DNA from: Bhargavaea sp. CC-171006
GTDB lineage: Bacteria > Bacillota > Bacilli > Bacillales_A > Planococcaceae
Assembly: GCF_009761675.1 (NCBI RefSeq)
Contig: NZ_QUZH01000023.1
Location: 248,001-312,000 of the forward strand
Length of the DNA stretch: 64,000 nucleotides
Reading direction: 5' to 3'
The translations under genes were made by a program, and so were the position numbers. This document shows positions 47,007 through 58,452 of this stretch, piece after piece; position 1 is the first letter of the stretch; every line of letters starts with the position of its first letter. The notes below the pieces were generated by a model. That model saw only the letters and a program-made list of their open reading frames with translations, was not told the origin of the DNA and did not search any database.

Positions 47007-48134
47007 TCATTCCCCGCTCTTCAGAAACTTGTCCCGGTTCTTAAGATGTTCTTCATACGTTTTCGCAAAATGGTTGACGCCGGACGGATCCGCGAGGAAA
47101 TAAAGATAATCGGTATCAGACGGGTTAAGTGCGGCATCGATGGATGAGCTGCCCGCATTCGAGATCGGCCCCGGAGGGAGTCCCTCGTTCTGATAGGTGT
47201 TGTAGGCGTCATCTATCTCAAGATCGCTGTACATCGTCCGTTCCAGGTGCTTGCCGTGAGCATAGGCTACCGTCGGGTCCGTCTGGAGCGGCATGCCCTC
47301 CTCGAGGCGGTTTTCAAAGACACTGGCGATCGACTTGCGGTCTTCCGGTGTGCGTGCCTCTTCTTCGACGAGCGATGCCATCGTCAGGACCTGATGGATG
47401 GTTCGTTCCTCTTCGGCAATCGCGTCCCGGTAAGGCGAAATGTTTTCATCTGTGGCCCCGACCATCTGCTCGACCAGCATTTTCAGAGTCGGCTTCTCTT
47501 CGAACACCGGGTAGGTTGCAGGGAAAAGATAGCCTTCCAGCGGAAACTTGATCTGTTCGTCCAGGATCTCTTCGGTGAGAAGATTCGGGAATTTCGAAAT
47601 CAGCTCATTGATATAAGCTTCATCCGTCACAAGCTCCATGAATTCATCGGCTGTGAATTCCGTGTTTTTCTCGATCACTTCGGAAATCTGGGCAAGATTG
47701 AGGCCTTCAGGGATCGTGTACTGGAATTCCGGTTCTCTATACACCTTGCCCGTCTTCAGGCTCTTAAGCAGTTCGTCCGGAGTCATGGCCCGGCTCATTT
47801 CGTAGGTTCCTGCCTGGAAGTCGCTTTCATTGTTGAATTTGGCGTAATACTTAAAGATACGGTCATTTTTGATGACGCCGGCTTCCTCGAGCTTCAGGGC
47901 GATCGTATCCAGGTTGGAACCGATCGGAATCTCTACCGTAACGGTACCCTCTGCATCCGGATCAACCGGTTTAAGCGCTCCGTTCACGTAGGAATATAGG
48001 ATTGCGCCCCCGACGATCAGAAGGAGCAGTGCCGCGAGGAAGACGATCATGACGATTCGTCGGACGGTCTTCACTTCCTTCTTTTTTTCATTCATGCGTT
48101 CAAGCATGACCTGTTTTTTGGATCGGTCACTCAT
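47007..48134 (-). CDS. mltG: Endolytic murein transglycosylase MltG
   Basis: 375 aa. A cytoplasmic charged N-terminus precedes one membrane helix (about 25-50, RIVMIVFLAALLLLIVGGAI). A LysM-like subdomain and the YceG catalytic domain follow, with the conserved Glu in MASLVEEEA and the signature LPPGPISNAGSSSIDAAL. It releases or terminates nascent glycan strands at the membrane. Confidence 0.95.
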   Translation of the reverse strand: MSDRSKKQVMLERMNEKKKEVKTVRRIVMIVFLAALLLLIVGGAILYSYVNGALKPVDPDAEGTVTVEIPIGSNLDTIALKLEEAGVIKNDRIFKYYAKFNNESDFQAGTYEMSRAMTPDELLKSLKTGKVYREPEFQYTIPEGLNLAQISEVIEKNTEFTADEFMELVTDEAYINELISKFPNLLTEEILDEQIKFPLEGYLFPATYPVFEEKPTLKMLVEQMVGATDENISPYRDAIAEEERTIHQVLTMASLVEEEARTPEDRKSIASVFENRLEEGMPLQTDPTVAYAHGKHLERTMYSDLEIDDAYNTYQNEGLPPGPISNAGSSSIDAALNPSDTDYLYFLADPSGVNHFAKTYEEHLKNRDKFLKSGE

Positions 48135-48249
48135 AAACCGCGTTCCCCCTCTGCATTCCGAGGCTATTATACATGAAACGACAACAACAGGAAAGGAGTT
48201 GCAGAATGGATGCTATCCATAGTGCCTTGCATGCGGGAGAAGGCATGCG

Positions 48250-48298
48250 AAAAAGCCCCCGTTTCCGCACCGCACGGAATGTGTGGTGCTCGGGGAGC
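48250..48298 (-). terminator. Terminator after yrzB
   Basis: On the minus strand AGCTCCCCGAGCACC pairs imperfectly with GGTGCGGAAACGGGGGCT and is followed by TTTTT. A separate GCCGGCC/GGCCGGC hairpin precedes it. Confidence 0.75.
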
Positions 48299-48335
48299 TT
48301 GTCCGGCCGGCACAGGCCGGCTTATTGCATGCCTC

Positions 48336-48635
48336 TTACTCTTCTTCCTCTTCGTCTTCGTCTTCAGCGAGGAACGTATTGAGCATTTCTTCGATCATGT
48401 CCCACTCTTCGTCGGTCTCGATCGGCTTCAGTTCTCCCTGTTCGCCTTCTTCACCAGGTATGAAAGAGGAAGCCATGATCTCGATTTCCTCGTTCTCGTC
48501 TTCTTCCGCTCCTACCGGGTAGTAAAGAACATACGATTTGCCGAACTGCTCTGCCTCAAATGTGAACAGCACCTCGCAAAGCTGCTCGTTGCCTTCTTCA
48601 TCTACAACCGTGATGTGCGCATCTCCGTGTTCCAT
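48336..48635 (-). CDS. yrzB: DUF1292 domain protein YrzB
   Basis: 99 aa highly acidic protein ([20 protein letters not shown], with a C-terminal Asp/Glu run DEDEEEEE). It is conserved in Firmicutes immediately after ruvX and ireB. Function unknown. Confidence 0.92.
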   Translation of the reverse strand: MEHGDAHITVVDEEGNEQLCEVLFTFEAEQFGKSYVLYYPVGAEEDENEEIEIMASSFIPGEEGEQGELKPIETDEEWDMIEEMLNTFLAEDEDEEEEE

Positions 48636-48645
48636 TCAAATCACC

Positions 48646-49065
48646 TCATCCGTTTTTTCTGTCCAGCCAACCCTGCAGAATCATGACGGCAGCCATCTTG
48701 TCGATGACGCTCTTGCGCTTTTTCCGGCTGACATCAGCACTGATGAGCATCTTTTCTGCCGCCATCGTCGTAAGGCGCTCGTCATATAGTTCCACAGGAA
48801 GGGAAAATTCATCCCTCAGCAGGTCTGCAAAACGCTCGGATGCTTCCGCGCGCGGACCCACTGTGTTGTTCATATTCTTTGGGTACCCGACAACGAATGA
48901 AGTTACACCATACTCCGCGGCCAATTCGCGGATCCGGCCGATGCCGAACTCGCCTGCCTCTTCGTCGATCTTGATCGTCTCGACGCCCTGGGCCGTCCAG
49001 CCGAGACCGTCACTCACGGCGACACCAATCGTCTTCGTGCCGACGTCGAATCCCATCGCCCTCAT
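48646..49065 (-). CDS. ruvX: Holliday junction resolvase-like RuvX / YqgF family
   Basis: 139 aa RNase H-fold nuclease with [14 protein letters not shown] at the N-terminus, [11 protein letters not shown] and [17 protein letters not shown]. The family includes a pre-16S rRNA nuclease and putative resolvases. The start overlaps the ireB stop by 4 nt (ATGA). Confidence 0.95.
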   Translation of the reverse strand: MRAMGFDVGTKTIGVAVSDGLGWTAQGVETIKIDEEAGEFGIGRIRELAAEYGVTSFVVGYPKNMNNTVGPRAEASERFADLLRDEFSLPVELYDERLTTMAAEKMLISADVSRKKRKSVIDKMAAVMILQGWLDRKNG

Positions 49066-49334
49066 GAACGTCCTCCGTCATTTCCGGCAATATAAAACTT
49101 CACAAGTTCCTCGATGATCTCATCCCGCTCAAGCTTCCGGATCATATTGCGTGCATCGGCATGCCGCGGGATGTATGCCGGGTCTCCTGATAGAAGGTAT
49201 CCAACGATCTGATTGATGGGGCTGTACCCCTTTTCTTTCAGCGCGGTATGAACCTTCAGCAGAACCGTCCGTACCTCATCTTCCATCGGCTCTTCCGGAA
49301 AGTTGAACTTCATCGTCTTGTCGAATGAATCCAT
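49062..49334 (-). CDS. ireB: IreB family regulatory phosphoprotein
   Basis: 90 aa ([20 protein letters not shown]) with the conserved [20 protein letters not shown]. It is the substrate of the IreK/PrkC Ser/Thr kinase in Enterococcus, where it controls cephalosporin resistance. ATG 49334 is preceded by GGGGTG. The order ireB-ruvX-yrzB is standard downstream of alaS. Confidence 0.95.
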   Translation of the reverse strand: MDSFDKTMKFNFPEEPMEDEVRTVLLKVHTALKEKGYSPINQIVGYLLSGDPAYIPRHADARNMIRKLERDEIIEELVKFYIAGNDGGRS

Positions 49335-49403
49335 GGTCAGCACCCCGCTTTCCCTCAGGATGCCAGGAACCTCGCATCCCATTTTAAACGTACAGATCCG
49401 CAA

Positions 49404-52037
49404 TTAAACGGATTTGACTAAATCATACACGGATTGGAGAGCTTCATCAAGTTTGGCTGGGTATTTCCCGCCGGCCATCGCCATATCCGGCCGGCCGCCT
49501 CCCTTGCCTCCGCAGATTTCCGCGACATGGCGGACAATGTTCCCGGCATGGTATTCCTTGCCGGCAATGTTTTTTGTCACGCCGGCAGCAAGTGTCACTT
49601 TGCCGCCCTCAGCGGATCCGAGTACAATCACTCCGCTTTCCAGCTTTTGCTTGAGCTCGTCCATCATTGTGCGGAGCTGGTTGCCGTCCGCGCCTTCGAC
49701 TCGTGCGGCCACAACCGATACGCCGCCGATTTCCTGGGCGGACTCCAGGATCGCTCCGAGCTGTCCCTGTGCTTTTTGTGCAGAAAGCGACTCAAGCTCA
49801 CGCTTCAGTTCTTTCTGGTCGGCCTGCAGGGCTGCAAGCTTTTTCAGGAGGTCCTTCGGATTTGCCTTGAGCATCGAAGCGGCCTCGTCAAGGAGTTCTT
49901 CCTCCTCCTTCATGTGAAGGAAGGCTTCCTTGCCTGTCAGCGCCTCAATCCTCCTTGTGCCGGCCCCGATGCCGCCTTCGGATACAATTTTGAAGAGGCC
50001 GATCTCCGACGTGTCACGGACGTGGCAGCCGCCGCAGAGCTCAAGCGAGTAATCGCCGATTGAAACGACCCGCACGACATTGCCGTATTTTTCTCCGAAC
50101 AGGGCCATGGCCCCCATTTTCTTTGCTTCATCGATCGGGTGGTATGCGGTCCCTACGCCGATGCCGTCCCAGATGCGTTCATTGACGATCCGTTCGACTT
50201 TGGCGACCTCTTCCTCCGTCATCGCGCCAAAATGGCTGAAGTCGAAACGGAGGCGGTCAGGACCGACATAGGAGCCCGCCTGGTTGACATGCCCGCCGAG
50301 GACATCCTTGAGGGCCTGATGGAGCAGGTGTGTCGCCGTGTGGTTTTTCACGGTCAGGCGCCGCTGTGCTGCATCCACTTCTGCTTTGAGCGTATCGCCT
50401 TTTGTGATCGTGCCGGCCTCCACTTTAACCGAGTGGAGATTTTGTCCGTTCGGCGCTTTGCGGACGTCCTGAACGGAGGCCCGGAAAGCATCACCCGTCA
50501 TCGATCCCCGGTCCGCAATCTGGCCGCCGCTCTCCGCGTAGAACGGAGTGCGGTCAAGGATGACTTGCACTTCCTCGCCCTCTTCCGCGGATTCCACCAT
50601 CTCTCCGCCGCTGACGATTGCGATGACCTTCGCTCCGGCAACCAGATGGTCATAGCCGATGAATTCACTTTCCTCGTGGAAGCCGCCGAGCGCGCCGGAC
50701 TGGACCTGCATCGAGCCGATATCCTGACGGGCTGCACGGGCACGCTGACGCTGCGCTTCCATCTCCCGGCGGAACCCTTCCTCGTCAATTCCGAGACCCT
50801 GTTCTTCCGCGTATTCTGCAGTCAGCTCTTCAGGGAAACCGAATGTATCATACAGTCTGAATGCATCCTCGCCCGAAATGACGCTTCCGCCTTCCTCTTT
50901 CACCCGCCCGATGATGCCGGACAGGATCGACAGGCCTTCATTCAGCGTTTCGTGGAACCGGTCTTCCTCGTTTTTGATGACCCGCTGTATGAAATCGGCT
51001 TTTTCGGTGACTTCCGGATAGTAGCTTTCCATGATGCTGCCGACAACCGGAACGAGGCGGTACATGAACGGCTCGTCAATTCCGAGCTGTTTGGCATAAC
51101 GGACCGCGCGCCGCAGCAGGCGCCGGAGTACATAGCCGCGGCCCTCATTGGACGGGAATGCCCCGTCGCCGACAGCAAAGGCCACGGTGCGGGTATGGTC
51201 CGCAATTACTTTGAACGCTGTGTCCTTTTCCTGGTCCTTGCCGTACGATGCTCCGGAAATCTGTTCGATTTCGCGGATGATCGGGATGAACAGGTCGGTA
51301 TCAAAGTTTGTCGGGACATCCTGGACGACGGATGCAATCCGCTCCAGCCCCATGCCGGTATCAATGTTCTTGTTCGGCAGCGGGGTATAAGTGTGATCCG
51401 GGTTATGGTTGAACTGGGAAAAGACCAGGTTCCAGATTTCCAGATAACGCTCGTTTTCCCCGCCCGGGTAGAGTTCAGGATCGGAAAAATCGTCGCCGTA
51501 CGAAGGTCCGCGATCATAGAAGATCTCGGAGTTCGGTCCGGATGGCCCTTCCCCGATGTCCCAATAGTTCCCTTCGAGACGGATGATTCGTTCTTCCGGA
51601 ACGCCGACCTCATCACGCCAGATCAGGAGCGCTTCCTCGTCTTCCGGATGGACCGTAACGGACAGTTTCTCGGGATCGAATCCGATCCAGTCCGGATGGG
51701 TCAGGAATTCCCATGCCCAGTGGATCGAGTCGCGCTTAAAGTAATCACCGATCGAGAAGTTTCCGAGCATCTCGAAAAACGTATGGTGCCTTGCCGTCTT
51801 GCCGACGTTTTCGATGTCATTTGTACGGATCGCCTTTTGGGCGTTGACGATGCGGGGGTTTTCCGGCACCACGCGGCCGTCAAAGTATTTCTTGAGTGTC
51901 GCGACACCGCTGTTGATCCAGAGCAGGGACGCGTCGTCGACCGGGACGAGCGAGGCGCTCGGTTCGACTGAGTGGCCCTTTTCCTCGAAGAACTTCAGGT
52001 ACATCGCTCTCAGTTCTGCAGAAGTAAATGATTTCAT
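49404..52037 (-). CDS. alaS: Alanyl-tRNA synthetase
   Basis: 877 aa. The class II catalytic core has [18 protein letters not shown] and the motif-2/3 region. A tRNA-recognition domain follows, then the editing domain ([11 protein letters not shown] ... CGGCHVRDT, zinc ligands H, H, C, H) and the C-Ala domain. ATG 52037 ([17 protein letters not shown]) has GAGGAGGAG upstream. It is controlled by a T-box leader. Confidence 0.97.
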   Translation of the reverse strand: MKSFTSAELRAMYLKFFEEKGHSVEPSASLVPVDDASLLWINSGVATLKKYFDGRVVPENPRIVNAQKAIRTNDIENVGKTARHHTFFEMLGNFSIGDYFKRDSIHWAWEFLTHPDWIGFDPEKLSVTVHPEDEEALLIWRDEVGVPEERIIRLEGNYWDIGEGPSGPNSEIFYDRGPSYGDDFSDPELYPGGENERYLEIWNLVFSQFNHNPDHTYTPLPNKNIDTGMGLERIASVVQDVPTNFDTDLFIPIIREIEQISGASYGKDQEKDTAFKVIADHTRTVAFAVGDGAFPSNEGRGYVLRRLLRRAVRYAKQLGIDEPFMYRLVPVVGSIMESYYPEVTEKADFIQRVIKNEEDRFHETLNEGLSILSGIIGRVKEEGGSVISGEDAFRLYDTFGFPEELTAEYAEEQGLGIDEEGFRREMEAQRQRARAARQDIGSMQVQSGALGGFHEESEFIGYDHLVAGAKVIAIVSGGEMVESAEEGEEVQVILDRTPFYAESGGQIADRGSMTGDAFRASVQDVRKAPNGQNLHSVKVEAGTITKGDTLKAEVDAAQRRLTVKNHTATHLLHQALKDVLGGHVNQAGSYVGPDRLRFDFSHFGAMTEEEVAKVERIVNERIWDGIGVGTAYHPIDEAKKMGAMALFGEKYGNVVRVVSIGDYSLELCGGCHVRDTSEIGLFKIVSEGGIGAGTRRIEALTGKEAFLHMKEEEELLDEAASMLKANPKDLLKKLAALQADQKELKRELESLSAQKAQGQLGAILESAQEIGGVSVVAARVEGADGNQLRTMMDELKQKLESGVIVLGSAEGGKVTLAAGVTKNIAGKEYHAGNIVRHVAEICGGKGGGRPDMAMAGGKYPAKLDEALQSVYDLVKSV

Positions 52038-52075
52038 GCTTGTTCTCCTCCTCGTTGTGTCGGCGGTACGGCAAT

Positions 52076-52308
52076 AAAAAAATCCTCCATCCCCTATGCA
52101 AAGGGACGAAGGATCTGTTCGCGGTACCACCCTGATTACAGCAGCATCCGCCGCTGTCTCTCAAAATGCCTTAACGCGGCGGACGGCAGGGATGAGCTGC
52201 ACTCTGGAGTAGCTTTCCGCATCCTTGCCTGCGGGATCCCTTTCAGTCGTGGGAATCCTTCCTGTACCGGCGCAGTGCGTACTTTCTCCGTCATCGAATT
52301 GTCTTATA
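52076..52308 (-). promoter_or_regulatory. Alanine T-box riboswitch of alaS
   Basis: The minus-strand leader contains the T-box AGGGTGGTACCGCGAAC (52117-52133). A terminator stem (ATCCTTCGTCCCT against AGGGGATGGAGGAT) spans 52083-52114 and is followed by seven T. The stem I specifier loop begins with AGTA. A candidate alanine specifier GCT lies at 52195-52197 but is uncertain. Confidence 0.92.
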
Positions 52309-52314
52309 TCCCGC

Positions 52315-52344
52315 ATTATAGTGAAAGTGGGCGCATTTTGTCAA
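52315..52344 (-). promoter_or_regulatory. Consensus sigma-A promoter for alaS
   Basis: Perfect TTGACA (52339-52344) and perfect TATAAT (52315-52320) are separated by 18 bp on the minus strand. The -35 hexamer contains the recD2 stop codon TGA. Confidence 0.88.
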
Positions 52345-54857
52345 CGCCCATCCATGAAGTCGTATGGCGTCATCCCGTCCATGCCGACCATCGGATCGAT
52401 GGCCTGGTGGTTGGACAAGGTCAGGGACGGCGGAGCGGAAGATTCCGCGGCCGGTGACTCCTCCTGCCCCGAGGCGGTTACGGTTTCCGGGGATCCGGCC
52501 GCGGAAGCCGCTTCAGCTTCCTGTTCAGTGGAGGTCGCTTCCTTTTCCGCCGATTCCGCTGATTGTTCTGCCGTTTCAGCGGCAGCCGCTTCGCCACCAG
52601 TCACACGATCCATGAGCGTCGTCCTCCTGCTCAGATCATCTGCCCGGGCGATGCCTTCCCTGAAGACATCCGGTTCGCCGATGAGGATCAGGAAGTTTTT
52701 CGCGCGTGTCAGCCCGGTGTACAGAAGATTCCTGCGCAGCATCCGGCGATAGGTCCGGACGACGGGCATGATGACCGTCCCGAATTCACTGCCCTGAGAT
52801 TTATGGATCGAAATGCAATAGGCCAATGTCAGCTGGCTGAGATCTTTCCGCTCGTAGTTCACTTCAAGGCCGTCGAAGGAGACCACGATCATCTCTTTTT
52901 TGTCGACGGTCTCGTTCGGCTTCATGATAGCGACCACTTCGCCGATGTCACCGTTGAACACATTGCTTTCGGGCTGATTGACAAGTTGCAGGACTTTGTC
53001 ACCGATCCGGTAGGTGATGTCGCCGAACACGGTTTCTTTCCGGCCTTCTTTTGCCGGATTGACGATTTCCTGAATCAGTTTGTTGAGGTTGTCGATGCCG
53101 GCAGGGCCCTTGTACATCGGAGCCAGCACCTGGACATCCTGGATCGACTGTCCTTTCGTCATGGCGCTTTTCAGCACTTTCTCGACCGCTTCCGGAATCT
53201 GCGGCGTGCCGGCTTTGATAAAGGACCGGTCGGATGTCTTTTTCCCGATATCGTCTGTGACACCGCCCTTTTTCACCTTATGGGCGAGCTCGATGATCGA
53301 TGAACCGCTGCTCTGGCGGTAAATATCGGTCAGCTCGACCGCGGGCACCTGTTTCGAGGCAAGCAGGTCTTTCAGAACCTGCCCCGGGCCAACAGGCGGG
53401 AGCTGATCCTGGTCTCCGACGAAGATGACCTGGGCCCCGTCCGGTATCGCCTTCATCAGCTGATGCGCGAGCCACGTATCGACCATCGACACTTCATCGA
53501 TGATGAAAAGCCTGCCGTCCAGTTCCCGCTCAGTTTCCTCTTCCCGCTCCATTCCATTAAAGCCCAGAAGCCGGTGGATGGTCATCGCAGGCAGCTCGGT
53601 CGACTCGCTCATCCGCTTTGCCGCGCGTCCTGTCGGTGCGGCGAGCACGATCGGGAAAGCTTCTTCCTTTTTCGCATAATCCTTCGGTTCGAGCGATAGC
53701 CCGTGCAGCTCGGCGTACAGTTCGACAAGCCCCCTGATGACGGTCGTCTTGCCAGTCCCCGGCCCGCCCGTCAGAATCATGAACGACGAATGGAGCGCAA
53801 GCTCGATCGCTTCCACCTGGGTTTTGGCGTAGGTGACCCCGAGCCGTTCCTCAATGCCGCCGAGTGCCTTCCGGATTTCAGACTGGGGAAAAGCATCCTT
53901 GTGCGACTCGTCCTCAAGCAACGAAACCACTTTCGAGGCGATGCCGATCTCGGAAAAATAAAGCGATGGCAGATAGCAGCGCTGCTGCTCGACGACAATC
54001 TTGCTTTCTTCACCGAGCTCGATGATCGCCTGCGTGATGGCTTCGAAACTGATCTTGTGGGGCTGGCTCGCTTCAAGCATCCTCTTGGCTTCCGGCAGGA
54101 GCGCCTCCGCTTGCGTAAACACATGGCCTTCCGACAGTGCCGCCATGTTCAGGAGGTGAAGCACTGCCGCCTTCACCCGGTCCCTGTGATCTCCTGTGAT
54201 TCCGAGCCGTGCCCCGAGTTCATCCGCCCGCTGGAAGCCGACTCCCTCGATCTCCCCGATCAGCCGGTACGGATTCGTCTGCAGTACGCTGACAGTCTCC
54301 TCCCGGTATGTCTGGTAAATCCGCATTGCGAGCTGAGGGCCGAACCCCCATTCATTCAGCGCGATCATGATCCTTTCCAATCCCATATTCTCCTGCAGGA
54401 CGGAAACGATCGTCTCTTTCCGCTCGTCTGACAGCCTCGGCACCCTGTCGAGGGCGGACGGGTCATTCAGGATGAGACTGATCGTATCTTTTCCAAGTTC
54501 CTTGACGACCGCCTGGGCAGTTTTCTGGCCGATTCCGGGAAACAGGTCGGACGACAGGTAATGGACAAGCCCCGTCTCGGTGTCCGGAAGGTCTTTCGTG
54601 AACACGGAAGCCTTGAACTGGGTTCCATATTTCGGATGCTCCACAAGGCTTCCCTGGAACTTATATGTATCCTCCCCCTCAAGGGGAGGGAAATATCCGG
54701 TCACGACAATCTCCTTGCCGTCATATCCGGAGTCGGTCGCAGTGACTTTGACACGGAGGATTGAAAACAGGTTCTGCGGATTGTGGAAGACCGTGGAAAC
54801 CGGCCGGCCGGATAGATATTTTTCATCTTCTTTAAACAGGTCCATCTGCCCGGCCAT
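52341..54857 (-). CDS. recD2: ATP-dependent DNA helicase RecD2
   Basis: 838 aa superfamily 1B helicase. It has an N-terminal OB/helix-hairpin-helix region (FPGIGQKTAQAVVKELG; IEGVGFQRADELGA), motif I TGGPGTGKTT near residue 370, Walker B IIDEVSMVD, and the C-terminal motifs LAYCISIHKSQGSEF and LYTGLTRAK. A tail of about 80 residues rich in Ala, Glu, Ser and Thr follows, with no recognisable domain. It functions in DNA repair and fork progression. It lacks RecB/RecC partners, as is usual for RecD2. Confidence 0.96.
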   Translation of the reverse strand: MAGQMDLFKEDEKYLSGRPVSTVFHNPQNLFSILRVKVTATDSGYDGKEIVVTGYFPPLEGEDTYKFQGSLVEHPKYGTQFKASVFTKDLPDTETGLVHYLSSDLFPGIGQKTAQAVVKELGKDTISLILNDPSALDRVPRLSDERKETIVSVLQENMGLERIMIALNEWGFGPQLAMRIYQTYREETVSVLQTNPYRLIGEIEGVGFQRADELGARLGITGDHRDRVKAAVLHLLNMAALSEGHVFTQAEALLPEAKRMLEASQPHKISFEAITQAIIELGEESKIVVEQQRCYLPSLYFSEIGIASKVVSLLEDESHKDAFPQSEIRKALGGIEERLGVTYAKTQVEAIELALHSSFMILTGGPGTGKTTVIRGLVELYAELHGLSLEPKDYAKKEEAFPIVLAAPTGRAAKRMSESTELPAMTIHRLLGFNGMEREEETERELDGRLFIIDEVSMVDTWLAHQLMKAIPDGAQVIFVGDQDQLPPVGPGQVLKDLLASKQVPAVELTDIYRQSSGSSIIELAHKVKKGGVTDDIGKKTSDRSFIKAGTPQIPEAVEKVLKSAMTKGQSIQDVQVLAPMYKGPAGIDNLNKLIQEIVNPAKEGRKETVFGDITYRIGDKVLQLVNQPESNVFNGDIGEVVAIMKPNETVDKKEMIVVSFDGLEVNYERKDLSQLTLAYCISIHKSQGSEFGTVIMPVVRTYRRMLRRNLLYTGLTRAKNFLILIGEPDVFREGIARADDLSRRTTLMDRVTGGEAAAAETAEQSAESAEKEATSTEQEAEAASAAGSPETVTASGQEESPAAESSAPPSLTLSNHQAIDPMVGMDGMTPYDFMDGR

Positions 54858-54876
54858 TCCGTTTACCTCCTTTGCC

Positions 54877-55545
54877 TTACTGTTCCGACTGACTGATCAT
54901 GTTATAGACTTCACGCGCCTGGATATGGTCCGGACTGACCGTGAATGCCTTCTTAAGATGGCTGAGCGCATGCTCGCGCTGCTGTGTGGAGACTGCATAC
55001 AGCACACCGAGATTGTAGTGGGCGTCCGCATTTTCCGGGTCGTGTTCCGCCACATGCTGCAACTCTTCCATCGCCTCGCCGAACATTTCCATCGACGCAA
55101 GGAGAATACCGTAGGACAGCCGGATCTGCAGATCATCGGGCGCCAGTTCCCGCGCGCGCTGCATGTACGGAAGAGCCAGTTTCAGCTTGCCGGTGCGTTC
55201 GAGTGACTTTGCCAGCATGTAAGGGGCATCGGCACCTTCAATCCCGCCCCTGATCGCCTTTTCGTATAGCCTGGACGCTTCCTCATAACGCTCGAGGTTA
55301 TAGTAAAGGCCGGCAAGACCATAGATGGCCGTCATGGATCCGGGATCTAGAGTCAGCGCCTTCTGGAAGAATTTCTCCGCTTTCAGCGCTTCCTCCTCCC
55401 GCCCGATCGATGCAAGCAGGTTCCCGAAATTGATATAGCCGATCGGATCGTCGGGATTGGCATCGATCGCTTCCGTGAATGCTTTCACAGCCTCTTCATA
55501 GTCTTCGTTTCGGATCGCTTTGATCCCTTCAGTATTATAATCCAT
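54877..55545 (-). CDS. yrrB: TPR repeat protein YrrB
   Basis: 222 aa made almost entirely of about six tetratricopeptide repeats (for example AVKAFTEAIDANPDDPIGYI). B. subtilis YrrB is a similar all-TPR protein and is thought to mediate protein contacts. ATG 55545 has GAGGAG eight bases upstream. It sits between recD2 and mnmA as in B. subtilis. Confidence 0.92.
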   Translation of the reverse strand: MDYNTEGIKAIRNEDYEEAVKAFTEAIDANPDDPIGYINFGNLLASIGREEEALKAEKFFQKALTLDPGSMTAIYGLAGLYYNLERYEEASRLYEKAIRGGIEGADAPYMLAKSLERTGKLKLALPYMQRARELAPDDLQIRLSYGILLASMEMFGEAMEELQHVAEHDPENADAHYNLGVLYAVSTQQREHALSHLKKAFTVSPDHIQAREVYNMISQSEQ

Positions 55546-55557
55546 ACTTATCACTCC

Positions 55558-56685
<1,128 letters not shown>

Positions 56686-56693
56686 TCACCTTT

Positions 56694-57839
56694 CTATTGT
56701 CCGGCGAGTCTCCGGACGACTGATGCCGTCTTTTCCGCGGCGGTCCGGATGTCTTCTTCCGATATGCCATAACCGAAGCTGAAGCGGACGGAATTGCGCA
56801 ACTGCTCCGCCCCATCCCCGTACATCGAGACGAGCACGTGTGACGGATCGATCGATCCCGCCGTGCAGGCCGAGCCGCTCGAAACATAAACGCCCGCCAG
56901 ATCCAGATTTACGAGCAGGGATTCGATATCCGTGCCCGGAAAGCTGAGATTCAGGATGTTCGGTAGTGTCTTTGCCCGACCCGCATTCACGCTGAATGCG
57001 ATGCCGGAATCTTCAAGGGCACCGGTCATCATCTGCTTGAATACCTCATGCCGTTCGTCTCGTTCAGACAGAGATTCATGAGCGATTTCTGCCGCTTTTG
57101 CAAATGCCGCGATGCCCGGCACGTTTTCGGTCCCGGCGCGGCGTTTCCGCTCCTGTTCGCCGCCTGCTGTCGGCGGCACGAGCTTCGTGCCGTTTTTCTG
57201 GTAAAGGAAACCAATTCCCTTGGGGCCGTTGATTTTATGCGCGGAAGCACTGAGCAGATCAATTCCGATTTCCCCGACATTGACCGGTATCTCTCCGAAC
57301 GCCTGAACCGCATCGGTGTGGAAGGTCGCGCTGTGCCCCTTCAGGATTTCTCCGATCTCCCTGATCGGCTGGATCGTGCCGACTTCATTGTTTGCCGCCA
57401 TGATCGTTACAAGAATCGTATCATCGCGAAGTGCCTTTCTGACATCATCAGGCGACACTCGGCCTTCTTGGTCGACCGGGAGCCATGTCACTTCAAAGCC
57501 ACGCTTTTCAAGCCTTTTGCATGCGTTGAGAACCGCATGGTGCTCGATGCCGGTCGTGATGATATGGCGGCCTTCATCCGCTCTTGCTTCGGCTGTGCCA
57601 AAGATGGCGAAATTGTCGCTTTCCGTACCGCCGCCCGTGAAGATGATCTCTTCCGGCCGTGCGCCGATCAGGCCGGCGACAGATGCCCGGCTGTCATCCA
57701 GGAGTTTTCTTGCGGCACGTCCGGCGCCATGGATACTCGAAGCATTGCCGTACATGCTCGTAAGAAGTTCTGCGTATACTCTCGCCACTTCCGGGTGGAC
57801 CGGAGTGGTGGCGGCGTGGTCCAGATAAATTCCGTTCAT
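56694..57839 (-). CDS. iscS: Cysteine desulfurase (YrvO type, tRNA thiolation)
   Basis: 381 aa PLP enzyme. The Schiff-base lysine is in SASAHKINGPKGIG and the persulfide cysteine in SSGSACTAGS. In B. subtilis YrvO is the dedicated sulfur donor to MnmA, and gene adjacency here supports the same role. ATG 57839 has AAAGGA eight bases upstream. A TTG two codons earlier is less likely. A GC-rich hairpin separates it from cymR. Confidence 0.94.
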   Translation of the reverse strand: MNGIYLDHAATTPVHPEVARVYAELLTSMYGNASSIHGAGRAARKLLDDSRASVAGLIGARPEEIIFTGGGTESDNFAIFGTAEARADEGRHIITTGIEHHAVLNACKRLEKRGFEVTWLPVDQEGRVSPDDVRKALRDDTILVTIMAANNEVGTIQPIREIGEILKGHSATFHTDAVQAFGEIPVNVGEIGIDLLSASAHKINGPKGIGFLYQKNGTKLVPPTAGGEQERKRRAGTENVPGIAAFAKAAEIAHESLSERDERHEVFKQMMTGALEDSGIAFSVNAGRAKTLPNILNLSFPGTDIESLLVNLDLAGVYVSSGSACTAGSIDPSHVLVSMYGDGAEQLRNSVRFSFGYGISEEDIRTAAEKTASVVRRLAGQ

Positions 57840-57908
57840 CTTCAAAATCCTTTCCCAGAGCGCTGCCGGCTCATCGGCCGATTGTCCGGTCCGGCAGCTG
57901 GCAGTCTG

Positions 57909-58328
57909 TCAGATATAAAACATATAGCCTTCGTCATCGCTGTCAGATTTCATATTGATGAGGTCCTCGATTGTGACTGTGTCAAGCACGTCCTTGACCG
58001 CATCGCGGATGCGTCCCCACAGCTGACGCTGAGGCTGCGGTTCTTCTTCGATCCCCTCGACCGGCTGGATCGGCCCTTCCAGGACACGGATCACATCGCC
58101 GGCAGAGATCTGATGAGGCGGCTTGGCCAATTTATAACCGCCATGGGCCCCCCGGACACTTTTCACAAGCCCCGAGTTGCGGAGCGGCGGAACGAGCTGT
58201 TCGAGGTAAGCCTCGGACAGATTATTGATTTCTGCGATTTTCCGGAGCGGAACAGGCCCGCTCCCGTATTGCCGGCCGAGCTCAATCATGATTGCGAGCC
58301 CGTAGCGGCCTCTGGTCGAAATTTTCAT
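57909..58328 (-). CDS. cymR: Rrf2 family repressor CymR
   Basis: 139 aa winged-helix regulator (MKISTRGRYGLAIMIELGRQ; recognition region LSEAYLEQLVPPLRNSGLVK). It has no cysteines, so it is not an Fe-S member of the family. CymR with CysK represses cysteine uptake and sulfur metabolism genes. It heads the cymR-iscS-mnmA run. ATG 58328 has AGAGGTG upstream. Confidence 0.94.
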   Translation of the reverse strand: MKISTRGRYGLAIMIELGRQYGSGPVPLRKIAEINNLSEAYLEQLVPPLRNSGLVKSVRGAHGGYKLAKPPHQISAGDVIRVLEGPIQPVEGIEEEPQPQRQLWGRIRDAVKDVLDTVTIEDLINMKSDSDDEGYMFYI

Positions 58329-58362
58329 CGATACACCTCTACCCTGCGCTTTTCTATCCGCC

Positions 58363-58371
58363 ATTATAGCA
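58363..58371 (-). promoter_or_regulatory. Extended -10 promoter for cymR
   Basis: TGCTATAAT on the minus strand, 35 bp before the cymR ATG. A second TATAAT on the plus strand at 58416-58421 could serve the divergent rarA, though neither has a good -35. Confidence 0.6.
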
Positions 58372-58452
58372 CATCAATTCCCGGCCCTGCGCATGAAGAG
58401 TCCCGGGATAAGCTGTATAATGGAAGGATGGACGAAAGAAAGGGCTGATTTC

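Noticed and set aside
50139-51971. 610-codon plus-strand frame antisense to alaS
   Set aside because: A GC-rich antisense shadow with no ribosome binding site. AlaRS motifs on the minus strand explain the region.
57048-58448. 466-codon plus-strand frame antisense to the cysteine desulfurase and cymR
   Set aside because: It runs through two well-defined minus-strand genes and a promoter, and encodes no recognisable domain.
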